A stretch of DNA of 64,000 nucleotides from Heterobasidion occidentale. Taxonomy: Eukaryota; Basidiomycota; Agaricomycetes; Russulales; Bondarzewiaceae. The stretch covers positions 2,046,001-2,110,000 of the forward strand of contig JBCAQO010000004.1 in the NCBI GenBank assembly GCA_039111635.1, read 5' to 3'. This document shows, in pieces, positions 53,973-64,000 of the stretch; position 1 is the stretch's first letter, and every line of letters starts with the position of its first letter. The position numbers were made by a program, and so were the translations under genes. The notes under the pieces were generated by a model that saw only the letters and a program-made list of their open reading frames with translations, was not told the origin of the DNA and made no database searches.

Positions 53973-56436
53973 ATGAATCTTGGTCCTCGCAAAAATTCTA
54001 GCAATAGTCTGATGGTAGGTCACTGTGCACGAGCAATGAGCATGTAGCTATACTGACGCTGAACGTTGAACAAGATTCAATTCTTTACGTGGGACACCCT
54101 GCACCCTGATATGAGCTGGTGGGCGCATTTTGAACAGGAGGTGCCCAACCTTGCGGATCTGGGTGTCACTCAGGTTTGGCTTCCTCCACCCAATAAGGCA
54201 ACGCACCAGGTAGAATTGTCTTCAGTCAATCCATCAGTTTCCCAACTCATACGCGGACACGTCATGTAGCTCGGGCAAGGATACGACGCTTATGACCTGG
54301 TAGGTTTTTTCGACATTATCTGTTCTTGATCTTAAGCCGGTCTAGTGGGATCTTGGGGAGTTCGAACAGAAGGGCTCAGTCAGTACCAGATGGGGTACTA
54401 AACAGGAGCTTTTGAGAGCCATTTCAGTCGCAAAATCGAACGGAATTGACGTCATGATTGACGCTGTCCTAAATGTAGGTATGAGCATTTTTTCGTTATG
54501 GGGGGTCAAGCTCAATATATGTTTTGCCAGCATAAGCTGGGCGCAGATCGGGTGGAGACTTTCCTTGCGGTTCGTGTAGATAGCGACAACCGTCTCAAAG
54601 ACTTGGGACCTGTGACAGAGATAGATGTACATCCAATGATGTGTCATTTATGTCCAAGCTCACATATAAGCTCTTAGGGGTGGACTGCATTCGATTTTCC
54701 TGGGAGGGCCGGAAAGGTATTCATCTCCTTATTGCCTCTACGCTACGATATATCTTATATTTAAATAGTATAGCTCAATGCGATGGAGCCACGAGCATTT
54801 CACAGGTCGGCTCAATACATTCATTATGAGCTCGCAACTCACGAGATTAGCAGGGCTTGACTGGGATGACAGAAGTCGCACCCACGGTATTTACCGCATT
54901 GCCGGCGATAGCAACAAAAGATGGTCTCCGAATGTGGATAAAGAATTTGGAAACTATGACTATCTACTAGGGGTTGACGTGAGTGTTCCGGTCTCTGGTA
55001 TCTCTGTGACATCTGAGAGCCATCAACAGATCGATCATCGCCACCCAGACGTCCGAAAAGATCTGGTAAATTGGGCGGATTGGGTGCTTGGCGTATGTTC
55101 CAATGCTTTCACTATTCTTTGTTATGTCTGAATATGAGCCATTAGACAACAGGCGCTACAGGCTTTCGTTTGGATGCGATCAAACATATGGATAGGCACT
55201 TTTTAAGCGACTGGGTGAGTCCGACAATAGCGCATTAAAATCCCAGGAAAAGCTCACTAGAACAGATCAGGAGAGTCCGCGAAGGTCCAGGAAGATCTCG
55301 TGCATTCATGGTGGGCGAGTACTGGTCAGGAAAGTTAGTCATTTGCACTTGAATTGTCACGATACGACCTGATTTGTGTATCAGCGTGAAACTTATTCTA
55401 TCATACATCCGAGCATTTAAAGGACAAGTAAGTCAGATGATATCTCCCAAACAATCTGATGTTCACATACACAGATGGCCTTCTTCGACGTCCCTTTGCA
55501 TAGTAATTTTCACGAAGCTAGTCAGAGGGGACCGAAATACGATCTGCGAAGGATCCTAGATGCTAGTGTTCTCAAGGCACGTCCGGGCGATGCCGTTATA
55601 TTTGTGGATAATCACGAGTAAGTAAGATCGCCTTGCTTGAACATCAATAGCTCAGCGCTCATCCTTCCGACAGTACGGTGAATTTAAATCTACTGCATGG
55701 TAGAAGCGTACTCAACATGTTATCATCTTCTCGCTTAGCAAATCGGACAAACCCTCCAGAGTTGGGTGTGTCAAGCGATCCATGTTCAATTTTGCGCTCT
55801 AAATCCTCTCCAGGTCGACTCCAATTTCAAACTTCAAGCCTATGCATTGATTCTGCTTCGAGGAGAGGGACATCCGTGAGTGAATGTGACTTACATGCCG
55901 GCGTCCTGGGTTACAAGTAACATTGGCTCATAACAGCTGCGTGTTCTACGGTGACTTATACCCTAATCGCGAATGCTACGATGAACGCATCGCACGCGGA
56001 CTCCGTGTGCTCATGAGGTTTCGAAAAAAATTCGCGCATGGCTCGCTCAGAGAGTATTTTCATCATCCAAATTGTATCGGGTTCGTCCGGACAGGAGGTC
56101 TGAAACATGGTGAGGGCTGCGTGGTAGTGATTTCTAACGCAAGTCCAAAGACCAGGTAATGCCGGCTGACAGAATCGCCCAAGAATACGGGCATTGACAT
56201 ACTCCTTTCAGGACCAACGATCCCTCGCATATAATCCGCATGAACGTCGGCCCCGTAAGACGCTCTCTTGTGTCATACAACCAGAACTGACACTGCACTA
56301 GCACCATACAAGTACGACATACGTGGGGGCATTTGCGCCTTTCGGACGCGTCGACATCACAAAGGATGGCTGGGGATCCTTCTCGTGTCTACCAGGCTCT
56401 ATCCAAGTTTGGACTCTCATCGATCAAGAGCCTTGA
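53973..56436 (+). CDS. GH13 alpha-amylase-type glycoside hydrolase, intracellular
   Basis: The enzyme should hydrolyse alpha-1,4-glucan. The first exon is 53973-54014 (MNLGPRKNSSNSLM), followed at 54075 by IQFFTWDTLHPDMSWWAHFEQEVPNLADLGVTQVWLPPPNKA. No signal peptide is seen, so it is probably cytosolic, like the fungal intracellular group related to bacterial liquefying amylases. Motifs: YDAYDLWDLGEFEQKGSV, GIDVMIDAVLNHKLGAD (region I), GATGFRLDAIKHM (nucleophile Asp, region II), MVGEYWSGN (acid/base Glu, region III) and FVDNHDTQ (third Asp, region IV). The end is GWGSFSCLPGSIQVWTLIDQEP with TGA at 56436. All catalytic residues are present. About 17 introns must be removed. The Asp-Thr of NHDT needs a 4-nt exon (55674-55677). 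The gene converges on a sugar transporter. Confidence 0.92.
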
Positions 56437-56555
56437 CATCAACAAGACTCACATCATCGCATTCTACTGACCACTATTGCCTATCAAACCGCTAGATGCT
56501 AGCAGATGCATGGCTATACCCTCATTACAAATACATAGAATATGGATGAATTTAA

Positions 56556-59229
56556 CTACAACGCGTGAGTCCCGCTAGAATCTCCCCATCGATCCATCTC
56601 GGACGTCGAACAAGTCATACGCAGCTCGTGGCTCTCGCCTGTCAACCTTTTTTCCGGCCTCACATCTATAGGCGTCTCCCGTCTCGAGTCAATGGCTACA
56701 GCGCCTCGACTCATGGTCATGGTCGCTGCTTCGCTGCCCATCTGGACAAGATCTGCTGGTCTGTCCTCACCATCAAATAGAGCCGCTGTTTCTTCCAGTG
56801 TGCGTCCTGATCGCGCCAGTCAATAACGCCTAAGAGGGATTGAAAAACGTTTACCTCGAGTCTCTACGACATAGGTGAGGACGAAGATTAGTTCGAGACC
56901 GAGCCATCCGCAATATACTAGATACTACGAACAAATCAGCACTGTCAGATTGTGCAAGGAGAAAGGCCACACATATTTCCAGCCAATGGCTTCAAGAGCC
57001 CATGGGTTGATGAATTGGTTGAAGGCCAATGTCAGCGACACCGTCAAGTTCTGGAGAGGACGTCACTTTTGCAATTGTGTCATAGTTAAGGGATTTATCG
57101 TACCATGAGAGCAAAGCCTTTGGCTCTGATGGTGTATGGGAGAATTTCCAGTGTGTATGCTACGAGCATCGGAGTATACGCCACGTCATAGAACAGATAA
57201 AAAATAAAAATGAGGGGAATAGTCGCTGCAGTTTTTCGATATTTAGATATTATAAACCGAGGAAACGTGTTGGACAAACCTCTTGCAGCTGGTGCAGAAT
57301 CGATAGTGTTGAAGAGAGCGGTAGTAAGAGTCCATACGGAAAAGGCTTGGATAGTGGTGAGAATAATCGAACTAGTTGCACATGTTCAAGACATACCAAT
57401 CAGCATGCCTGCGTTAGATATAATGAAGAGCGTCCTTCGACCAAGCCTATCAATGAGCAAGGCACCTGTCATGGCAGCAGTCAAGTTCCAGATCTGGTTA
57501 TTTTTCAGCAGTGCACATTCACTTAAACCAATGTGCCTCACCTGCAATCCGCCGTTGATAGCAGCTTTTGTAGAGGTGCTCGTGATCCCCACCCCTTCGA
57601 GGACAAGGTTGATATAATAAGAGACCAAACCGCTTCCACTAAAAGCTCGGGCGACAGTGAGCCATGAACTCCGCAACGAGAACGGGCTGAACACACCTCC
57701 ATTGTGAAAATAGGGCTATGCCAATGATGAGCCTCATCCGCTTTCTGTTACCAGGCGTGGAAAACAGGGCTTTCATCGAGGTCGACTTCGAGATTTCCTT
57801 CTCCATATTGAGGGCATGCCGGATTTGTGCCATCTCGAATATTACTAATGGGTCTCGTTCGTCGAAACCGTTAGCGTGTAGATTGGCAAGTATTCGTGCT
57901 GCCTGGCCCTCCTGAAGTGAGCCCAAGGATGTGGATGAGCTCGTGGGTTGAGTATCAGATGACAGATTCACTCACACGTCCTGATGATACTAACCAGCGA
58001 GGACTTTCCGGAATCAACCTTCAAGGAGTCGTTCAAAACCTGGTCAACGGCGAGATAAACCAATATTTACCAGATCAAACAAACTTGAAGCAAGGGGCCC
58101 AGCGCCTGGATGAGGGTTGGAATGCGCCAAGACCAGAGGGAGTTCGGGGCTCCATTGAACGCGCCATAACAGGTCCATGCAGCTAAGAGAGAAGAACCAT
58201 TCAAAAAACTAATATTTTCGACCAGAAACCATGCGCACCAATGATACTCCCCATATACCATGATGCATTGTATATGGAGGTCAGCTTGCCACGCTGCCGG
58301 CAAATCAGATTCTGTGCATCGGACATAAATACCACACTCGCCTGTGTGGGATACGCTAGCTCCGTGATAAGCAGTGGAGCTGCATTCGTGCCAAAAGTGA
58401 GTCCGGATCCAACTTATTTTCTGCTCAGCGAAGACGTTTCGGTCAGATGAAATGACAACGCACTGAGTACACGGGCGCCTACAAATCTGCCAACTGTGTT
58501 TGCTGTGGACTGCATCGCAACCCCGCCTAGCATGAGCAATGAGCCGATAAATAACGTTGCTCGTCGACCAAACTTGTCAGAACAGAATGGCGTGAACGGA
58601 AGGCCCTGCGAGACCATGACTATCTTCGCAATGTGTCAACCTCGATGACCTGCTTACTACAAGACCACCGATCATCTGTGCAGAGTTGATCAGGCCTAGA
58701 AGTCAAAGTGAGCAACAGTGATGGTTAAGCAGAGTGCTCATCCCACAGACCTAAAGCCTTTCCTTTTGGATGACCAAACTGATCCTGCCAAGCTGGTAGG
58801 ATCTGGAGACCTGTTGATATGTGTCAAAGACAGCGATTTTTGCGATGGTGGTAGCCATTGGTCCGCTCACCGTTGACCAAAGATGAATCAAGTCCGTTGA
58901 CCGTCGACGTTAACAGCGGCAGCAGAAGATAGATATTCAACATTAGAATGCCTATAGGATAAGTTTATATATAGCAATAGATCACATTCTGCAGCATTGG
59001 ATGGCAAACATACCGCGATTATTCCACCACCAGCCCCGATAGATAAAATCTGCAACAGTCCACTCTAGGTGAGACATTTCACCAGAAGAAAGGCAGAGGG
59101 TCTTATGGCATGAAAGCGAAGCACTGTGGGGAGCACTTGGACATGCTCAGGTGCACACATAAATACGATACCAAGCACACCTTGGTTCCCATGTATAAAT
59201 GGGTCCGAAGCTTCACGGGATGACGACAT
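56556..59229 (-). CDS. MFS sugar transporter (lactose-permease/hexose type)
   Basis: This is a 12-TM sugar/H+ symporter-type protein. The start is ATG at 59229 (MSSSREASDPFIHGNQ). A 131-nt intron (59180-59050) joins in phase to DFIYRGWWWNNRGILMLNIYLLLPLLTSTVNGLDSSLVNGLQILPAWQDQFG. Motifs: DKFGRRATLFIGSLLMLGG (D-R-GRR loop 2-3), a Pro-Glu-Ser-Pro-type region after TM6, LVSYYINLVLEGVGI in TM7, LIDRLGRRTLFIISN (loop 8-9), and YDVAYTPMLVAYTLEILPYTIRAKG in TM10 (the P-x-E-x-x-P-x-x-x-R-x-K-G signature). The tail runs GRTLEETAALFDG to GDSSGTHAL, with TAG at 56556. Fungal relatives transport lactose, cellodextrin or hexoses, so the substrate is open. It is tail-to-tail with the amylase. Confidence 0.88.
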
Positions 59230-60218
59230 CGAATGCGGGGTAATAGGACACAGGCGGGCGTTCATCACGAGAGACACAGGTGAGCGGGTTGAGCGGATAA
59301 AGACCGGCGGTCCGCTGGCCTGCTGCACAAGACGGGGATCGCGGACTATTCTCGTGTATATATTACCTCCACATCCGGCGCTGGAGCAGTATCACGAGGA
59401 CAGCTCATTTCAAGGAGCTAGAGAGACTCAAGAGACAATCATGGATGGAATATTAGGCACAGTATCATGAACCTCCCAAAGACATGACCGGAGAAGATCA
59501 GGAGGTCGAAAATTCTGAAAAAGGAAACTCGGAACGGAAATCGCCTCGAGACCAATATGGCGTACATAATGACATCTTGTTCGCCACCGTCACTACCTCC
59601 ATCACCGTATAGAAAACTCAGGCAATTCTAGCCAATATCTTCCAAGCCATGACTCGCGATGAACATATCACAACGCAGCCACAAGATTCTATGGATGTAT
59701 GACTGTCACACGTAGCATCAGATAGTTGCGCTCCAACTCAATTCGCGAGAATCCACGACGTCTTGCCGTTGTGCTTAAACTAGCGGTACCGGCAGATGCT
59801 CACTAGACATCCGAATACCGACAACCTTCCCTTCTACGCCTACTTGATATCTCGCTTTGATTCGCAGGTGTCGAAGCGGCATCTCAATTTATCTATTAAC
59901 TCAAAGGGCAATCAGTACTCAGCGCTCAGCTCTGACCGTATATTCTCACATTAGATCCCATTGGATGCCCCACACTTGCCTCACACTCTCAGGCATCTGG
60001 AGGTCGACTCTGGAGGGTTCTGCATTGCTCATAAATGCATCGCATTGTACCCATAGTCTAGTGTCAGGGACGCCGCTTTCCGGTTGAACTCTGCTTCGAA
60101 TCCAAAGATAGCCTGCGCATGCGCATTCTCAAGGGCCTCACCCGCGGCGGCCATCCGCAGCAGCCTTTCCAGCAGCAACGGAACGGAACCATCGCAGTCG
60201 TCACAATCGCCCGAGGTC
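59230..60218. other. Long intergenic region upstream of the sugar transporter
   Basis: Nearly 1 kb with short overlapping frames on both strands and no recognisable domain. It includes the transporter promoter. A minus-strand frame at 60029-60418 overlaps the anonymous ORF below in another frame; its end (EALENAHAQAIFGFEAEFNRK) shows no family match I can name. Confidence 0.35.
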
Positions 60219-61121
60219 TTAGCCCTGCCAGCTCGGCTTCCGCTCGGCCGGTTCAAGTAGTGCATAGTCAGACGCCATGATCGTGTAAAGTATGAATGTA
60301 CATACCCACCGTTTCCGGGGAAGCCGAAGATCTGATTCTCCCTTGTATGAATTCGGCTCGATGCCTGCATGCTTTGATCTGTCGCTACGAACATCATGCA
60401 TACGCCCACTGATTGCATTTGCTACCATACTGGTAAATGTGTCCGCTTGGCGTGTGTACAGTCCTGTCGATGAATGCCGCAGAGCATCGCATACGATCAG
60501 ATCGCATTTTTGCAGCGTCAGTATTTCAGCGCCTTTCAACACACATGATGCATGATGCATGATCTGCGGATCGTCTGAGCTGCTACAAGCTAAATGAAGG
60601 TATTGACACTTTCCATCATTCTCGCCATCATTCGGCAACGCTCGACGGAAATCCATCTCAAAAGTTCGTGCAACTGACAAGACAACCACTCCCACACTAT
60701 CTATCACGCCATACATGCGGATCATCACCGGCTCCCTTGCGAGTCCCTTCGTGACAGTCATTGTCCTGAGGTCGTGCCGTCGTACATATGAGACGTAACA
60801 AAAATCCATTCGTAACCTAGCGTGCGTTTCGTGAGCTACGTTGTGTGGGTATGGACATACAAACAAAGCCTCCGAAGCCTCAAGGAAAATAGCTAGGCCC
60901 AAACTGAAACAATATAAAGGTGTTAGGAATGGCAACAAAAGTGGATAAAACCCAGTAATAGAGTACGAGAAGATGGAGACGCAAAATTCTGACACTCGGG
61001 TGCGGATGAAGAGATTAGAAGAGACAAAGATCGAAAAGGAAGCGGTCGAACGTTCCTCGTTATCTGAGAACCAAGAGATTTCTACAAAAGAGTGGCGTGA
61101 CGCAGGGCGTCGGAATGTCAA
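60219..61121 (-). CDS. Anonymous 300-codon ORF
   Basis: A single uninterrupted frame of 300 codons, unusual in a region where real exons are short. It starts MTFRRPASRHSFVEISWFSD, has a hydrophobic stretch (ITGFYPLLLPFLTPLYCFSLGLAIFLEA) and later CKGAEILTL-like and KCDLIVCDALRHSSTGL segments. I recognise no domain, and residue composition (many Cys, His, Met, Ser, Arg) does not look like typical basidiomycete coding sequence. It may be chance, a decayed gene, or a young lineage-specific gene. Confidence 0.25.
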   Translation of the reverse strand: MTFRRPASRHSFVEISWFSDNEERSTASFSIFVSSNLFIRTRVSEFCVSIFSYSITGFYPLLLPFLTPLYCFSLGLAIFLEASEALFVCPYPHNVAHETHARLRMDFCYVSYVRRHDLRTMTVTKGLAREPVMIRMYGVIDSVGVVVLSVARTFEMDFRRALPNDGENDGKCQYLHLACSSSDDPQIMHHASCVLKGAEILTLQKCDLIVCDALRHSSTGLYTRQADTFTSMVANAISGRMHDVRSDRSKHAGIEPNSYKGESDLRLPRKRWVCTFILYTIMASDYALLEPAERKPSWQG

Positions 61122-61248
61122 AGGCGTCGGAAAAAAGCTGAACGTCCAAGGTGCAAGTTCACAAGGTGGACACGGGGACGGTGAATGACTCGCGCCTCCC
61201 TGCCTATCTCTGCTTTTGCTACTTCAAACCCGATCCAAGGGATATCGT

Positions 61249-62374
61249 TTAGGCCAGGACAGCGGCGACGACGGCGCCGATGACGCCAGCAGCGCCATAG
61301 CGCGCAGCAAGCGTGGGAACGGCGTTCGCAGTTGTAGAAGCCGCAGAAGATGCGGCGGAGCCGGAGCGCGACGCACTTAGACGGGTGCGAAAGAGCGTTT
61401 TGTAAGAGAACTGCGGAGATTGAGCGATGAGATGAGACTTACGAGGACGACGTGGCGCTGCTCGCCGGCCTGGTAGTGGAAGCGGCAGAAGAGGCCGCAG
61501 ACGCAGACGAAGCAGCTGTAGTAGCCGGCGTCGTCGAAGTGGCGACAGCCGAAGAGACAGATGAGCTGCTTGCAGCAGACGAAGTCGCAGCAGCCGACGA
61601 ACTTGAAGCACCACTGGCGGAAGCGGAAGAGGCAGTTCCGCTGGCAGACGCGCTGGCAGTCAAGCAGCTGGTATCCGCTGTGATTCCTGTAAGATAAAGC
61701 AGTAAAAGGGTACAGGCAGAATACACATACAGCCGCTGTTGACCGTGAAAGGTGCAGACTGGGCGGTCAAACCATTGGAATCACGAAGAGTGAGACCGAG
61801 GGAAGTGCCTATCATCTCCAAATATCAACATCGCTCCCTGCGAAACATTCTCCTAAACACATACCGATAGGCTGGTTAACCTTAGTCCAGGTGAAAGAAG
61901 TACCGGTCTGTTGACCGAAGTCCTCGAGGGCAGAGCCAGACGGGTCACCACCGGGGAGAACGCTTAAGACGCAATTCATTCAGAGTGAAAATTCTAGACG
62001 ATGAGAGGTATGCCCACCTCTAAAAGACCACGGGCCAGAATGATGCTCAAACATCAGTACGAATAACCACGTGATAGGGAAGAAGCGGACTACGAACGAG
62101 GAAGTAGGGAGCTAGGGTCGGTGAATCGAGGATTAATTGGACTGTCTCGCTTGAAGGACAACAACGTACCGGTTCCTCCACTCCAAGTGATCTGGAGAGG
62201 CTGGCAGACGACAACGTTGGCCCTGGAGACGAGGCGGGGTGTGAGGGGAGAGGATTACGGATGGGACCGGAATGGGAAATGAACGCACGGGGTGTTGACA
62301 GTGATCGTGCTCTGGGCGACGGCAGCGACGACGAAGAGGGCGACGGCTACGAGGGAAGTGAAAGCGGACTTCAT
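61249..62374 (-). CDS. Ser/Thr-rich GPI-anchored protein, Kre9/Knh1-like
   Basis: This is a probable cell-wall or membrane-anchored glycoprotein. The start is ATG at 62374 with a signal peptide (MKSAFTSLVAVALFVVAAVAQ). The folded part resembles the Kre9/Knh1 N-terminal domain: STITVNTP, ANVVVCQPLQITWSGGT, VLPGGDPSGSALEDFGQQTGTSFTWTKVNQPIGTSLGLTLRDSNGLTAQSAPFTVN. It continues DTSCLTASASASG into about 90 residues that are almost only Ser, Ala and Thr, likely heavily O-mannosylated. The C-terminus (YGAAGVIGAVVAAVLA, TAA at 61249) is a typical GPI-attachment hydrophobic tail after a small-residue site. About six introns, several with tiny exons between, are needed. Kre9-like proteins are linked to beta-1,6-glucan assembly in yeast, but the basidiomycete group is of unknown function. 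Confidence 0.85.
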
Positions 62375-62454
62375 TGTCGTTGTGTGGGGACGGGCGGACA
62401 CAGCTTGTGGAAGAGGAAAAAAGCAGCGATGGTGGTGCGAGAACCTCAGTCGGA

Positions 62455-62461
62455 CTTTATA
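62455..62461 (-). promoter_or_regulatory. Putative TATA box of Kre9-like gene
   Basis: On the minus strand TATAAAG lies 81 bp upstream of the ATG at 62374. Motif and spacing both suit a fungal core promoter of a highly expressed cell-wall gene. Confidence 0.6.
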
Positions 62462-62646
62462 AGGCCGCCGGGAATAACAACATTGTTTATGTCACCAAAC
62501 ATCTCCGCGCCAAGTGCCGCTGTCGCATCAGCTGCGCCTGCGGTCTCTCCTGCCCTCTCGACAACATTGAATACCCACCTCCCCCAGATGGCAGCCTCGT
62601 ACGACTTCAGGATTGCCCACGAGCGACTCTCGCTTTTCGCGATTTT

Positions 62647-62781
62647 TCATAGAGGCTGGCGGATAAGGCGCTGGAACGTCAGCGTCTCCACGAGATAAAA
62701 ATAACCAGCAATCGCCGCTACGAGCACGCTGGCCATCACGCTCAGCTCTACCAGGCTCGAGCCAACGGATCTCCGTGACAT
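62647..62781 (-). CDS. Possible 44-residue single-pass membrane protein
   Basis: From ATG at 62781 the frame reads MSRRSVGSSLVELSVMASV, followed by a hydrophobic segment (LVAAIAGYFYLVETL) and a basic end (FQRLIRQPL). An upstream in-frame ATG at 62844 would give 65 residues. A short protein with one membrane span and flanking Arg residues is plausible, but no family was recognised, and it sits in the upstream region of the Kre9-like gene. Confidence 0.3.
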   Translation of the reverse strand: MSRRSVGSSLVELSVMASVLVAAIAGYFYLVETLTFQRLIRQPL

Positions 62782-62958
62782 GACGAGGCACGGGGCAGTC
62801 ACAAGCGCCTGGAAGGATCTGAAAGCCCTTCGCCTGGCTTGCACACCGCACCGCAGCTAAGTCTCGGGCGAAACCCCGATAAACATCTCATCGCTTTGCT
62901 CGCAGATTGTCCAATATGTTACATATTTTGTAGACCGTCAGGCCGTCGGATTTCCTGT

Positions 62959-63893
62959 TTACAATCCCAACACGCGCAGGATGCTCATCAGCCCGTAGTG
63001 ATCAGACACCCACTGTCCACTTTTCGTCTTCAATCCCACTCCAACAGCCCAGGGCCTCTCCAATTGGTACGCTCGTTTCTCCGTGTACAGCATCTTGTCG
63101 AGCCGCGCCGGCTTGAAGTCGCTCCGAGGCTGGAACCCCCACGTCGTCCCGTCATTCTCTTCCATGTCACCATCGCCCACCGCCGCGATGTGAGCGCTGC
63201 TCTTCTCCCACGCATCGACCAGTCCGTTCAGCGCCACGCACTTCTCGTCTGCGGGCACCAGCGCGTTCATATCCCCGCACACGACCCCACCTGTCACCTG
63301 GAAGTCCTTCAACCACTGCGCGACCGTTCGTAACTGCCCTGCCCGCCATATCGCACCGTCTGGCAGCGACTCCAGATGCGTATTCGCGATCCTGATGATC
63401 TTCGGCTCGCATCCGAGGGCATCCTTGCTCGTGTTGACCCACACGTCCACCATCAGCATGTTCCGCCCCATCCGTGACCCGCCAAACTCGACTGACGTCG
63501 CGGCGCCGATGCTCATGTGCCGCGGCACGAGCGTCACCACACCGTAGCGCGCCCCGTACGGCCAGTACTGCGGTCCGGGCGGCATGACCATGAAGTGCGT
63601 GCGCACCCACGCGTGCTCGAGCAGCGCGCTGAACGCTTCTGCGCGCACCTCTTGCAGCATGATCACCCCTGGGCGCGGCGCGCGGCCATCGTAGCACCCG
63701 AACGCTTGTGCTGGATATACGTCATTGCTGCCTGGTGTCGCTCCCACGCGTTCGGTTCATCGTGTTGGATGTTCCAGGTGAGGAGGGTGATACTCATGGG
63801 CAGATACGCATCCGGCCTAGTTTTAGCATAAACCCAAGAGCGCGCACGCTGGGACCATCGCACGATCGGTATATCTCTCAGTATGTCCGTCAT
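62959..63893 (-). CDS. Endonuclease/exonuclease/phosphatase-fold protein, TDP2-like
   Basis: The protein has the EEP fold; closest in motif order is tyrosyl-DNA phosphodiesterase 2, which removes topoisomerase adducts from 5' DNA ends. The start is ATG at 63893 (MTDILRDIPIVRWSQRARSW). Motifs in order: TWNIQ, MLQEV (Glu for metal), ANTHLES (catalytic His), GDMN (Asp-x-Asn) and SDHYGL (catalytic Asp-His). TAA is at 62959. One break lies near 63700, where a roughly 36-nt intron after HKR or a different join is needed to reach VIMLQEV; this joint is uncertain. All core EEP residues are present. Other EEP enzymes (inositol phosphatase, CCR4-type nuclease) fit less well. The DNA role is inferred from the family. 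Confidence 0.82.
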
Positions 63894-64000
63894 TTTGGTG
63901 TAAGGTGTAATTTGGAGGAAGCGGAGGATGGTGAAGCAGGACGAGGGTAGAGGGGAATCTGTCTGTGTTCTTGCAGATCGACCAGCCTTGCTTTTAAGAA
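63894..64000. other. Window end, upstream of TDP2-like gene
   Basis: This is 107 bp of presumed promoter sequence of the minus-strand EEP gene. Nothing else is visible before the window ends. Confidence 0.3.

Noticed and set aside
1..64000. Search by eye for tRNA B-box motifs, CRISPR-like spaced repeats and terminal inverted repeats of transposons
   Set aside because: No convincing hit was found in the intergenic stretches; a covariance-model or repeat search would be needed to exclude them.
1..64000. Secondary-metabolite cluster hypothesis, given an ABC transporter, a dehydrogenase and permeases
   Set aside because: No backbone synthase, P450, methyltransferase or cluster regulator is present, and most neighbours are housekeeping genes.

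Overview
This window looks like nuclear DNA of a filamentous basidiomycete, most likely an Agaricomycete. I infer this from dense genes on both strands, many short GT-AG introns (mostly 45-70 nt, some under 40 nt), exon-rich genes, and gene families typical of that group. No rRNA, tRNA, CRISPR array, prophage or intact transposon was recognised. Gene models below were joined by hand from reading frames and splice sites. Start codons and terminal exons are the least certain parts.

Layout. 1-3897 (-): 5' part of NAD(P)H glutamate synthase, cut by the window edge. 4505-7101 (+): cytochrome b5/acyl-CoA dehydrogenase fusion. 7482-12858 (-): full-length ABCC/Yor1-type ABC transporter. 13550-16486 (-): Dbp6/DDX51-type RNA helicase. 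16606-17918 (+): unrecognised protein. 18179-18770 (+): small UPF0303/HbpS-like protein. 18865-20943 (-): Atg17-like autophagy scaffold. 21022-23519 (+): uridine kinase with a UPRT-like domain. 24194-27329 (-): vacuolar-type Ca2+/H+ exchanger. 28172-28820 (+): cytochrome c oxidase subunit (yeast Cox4, mammalian Vb). 29193-30594 (+): APH-fold kinase-like protein. 31427-33871 (+): secreted protein with a duplicated module. 34415-36704 (+): methionine-permease-type transporter. 37122-39074 (-): M48 metallopeptidase with an apparent frameshift. 39376-40820 (-): Svf1. 41237-42603 (+): Acl4-type TPR chaperone. 42980-44391 (+): Rmd1/RMND1 (DUF155) protein. 44765-47654 (+): SART1/Snu66. 48160-49392 (-): RNase H2 subunit A. 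49885-50630 (-): unrecognised protein. 50956-53204 (+): coiled-coil protein. 53973-56436 (+): GH13 alpha-amylase. 56556-59229 (-): MFS sugar transporter. 59230-61248: largely uninformative, with one long anonymous ORF. 61249-62374 (-): Ser/Thr-rich GPI-anchored Kre9/Knh1-like protein. 62959-63893 (-): TDP2-like endonuclease/exonuclease/phosphatase-fold protein.

Most genes are core housekeeping functions: nitrogen assimilation, ribosome biogenesis, splicing, DNA repair, respiration, autophagy, pyrimidine salvage and ion transport. They share no evident pathway. The clearest functional pairing is the alpha-amylase and the sugar transporter, which converge with only 119 bp between their stop codons and could act together in glucan use.

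The most unusual signal is exon architecture. Several genes need micro-exons of 4, 7, 12, 18, 20, 21 and 25 nt to restore conserved protein motifs, and several of these sit on or beside active-site motifs. Two genes (the ABC transporter linker and the M48 peptidase) carry one-base reading-frame breaks that splicing does not readily explain.
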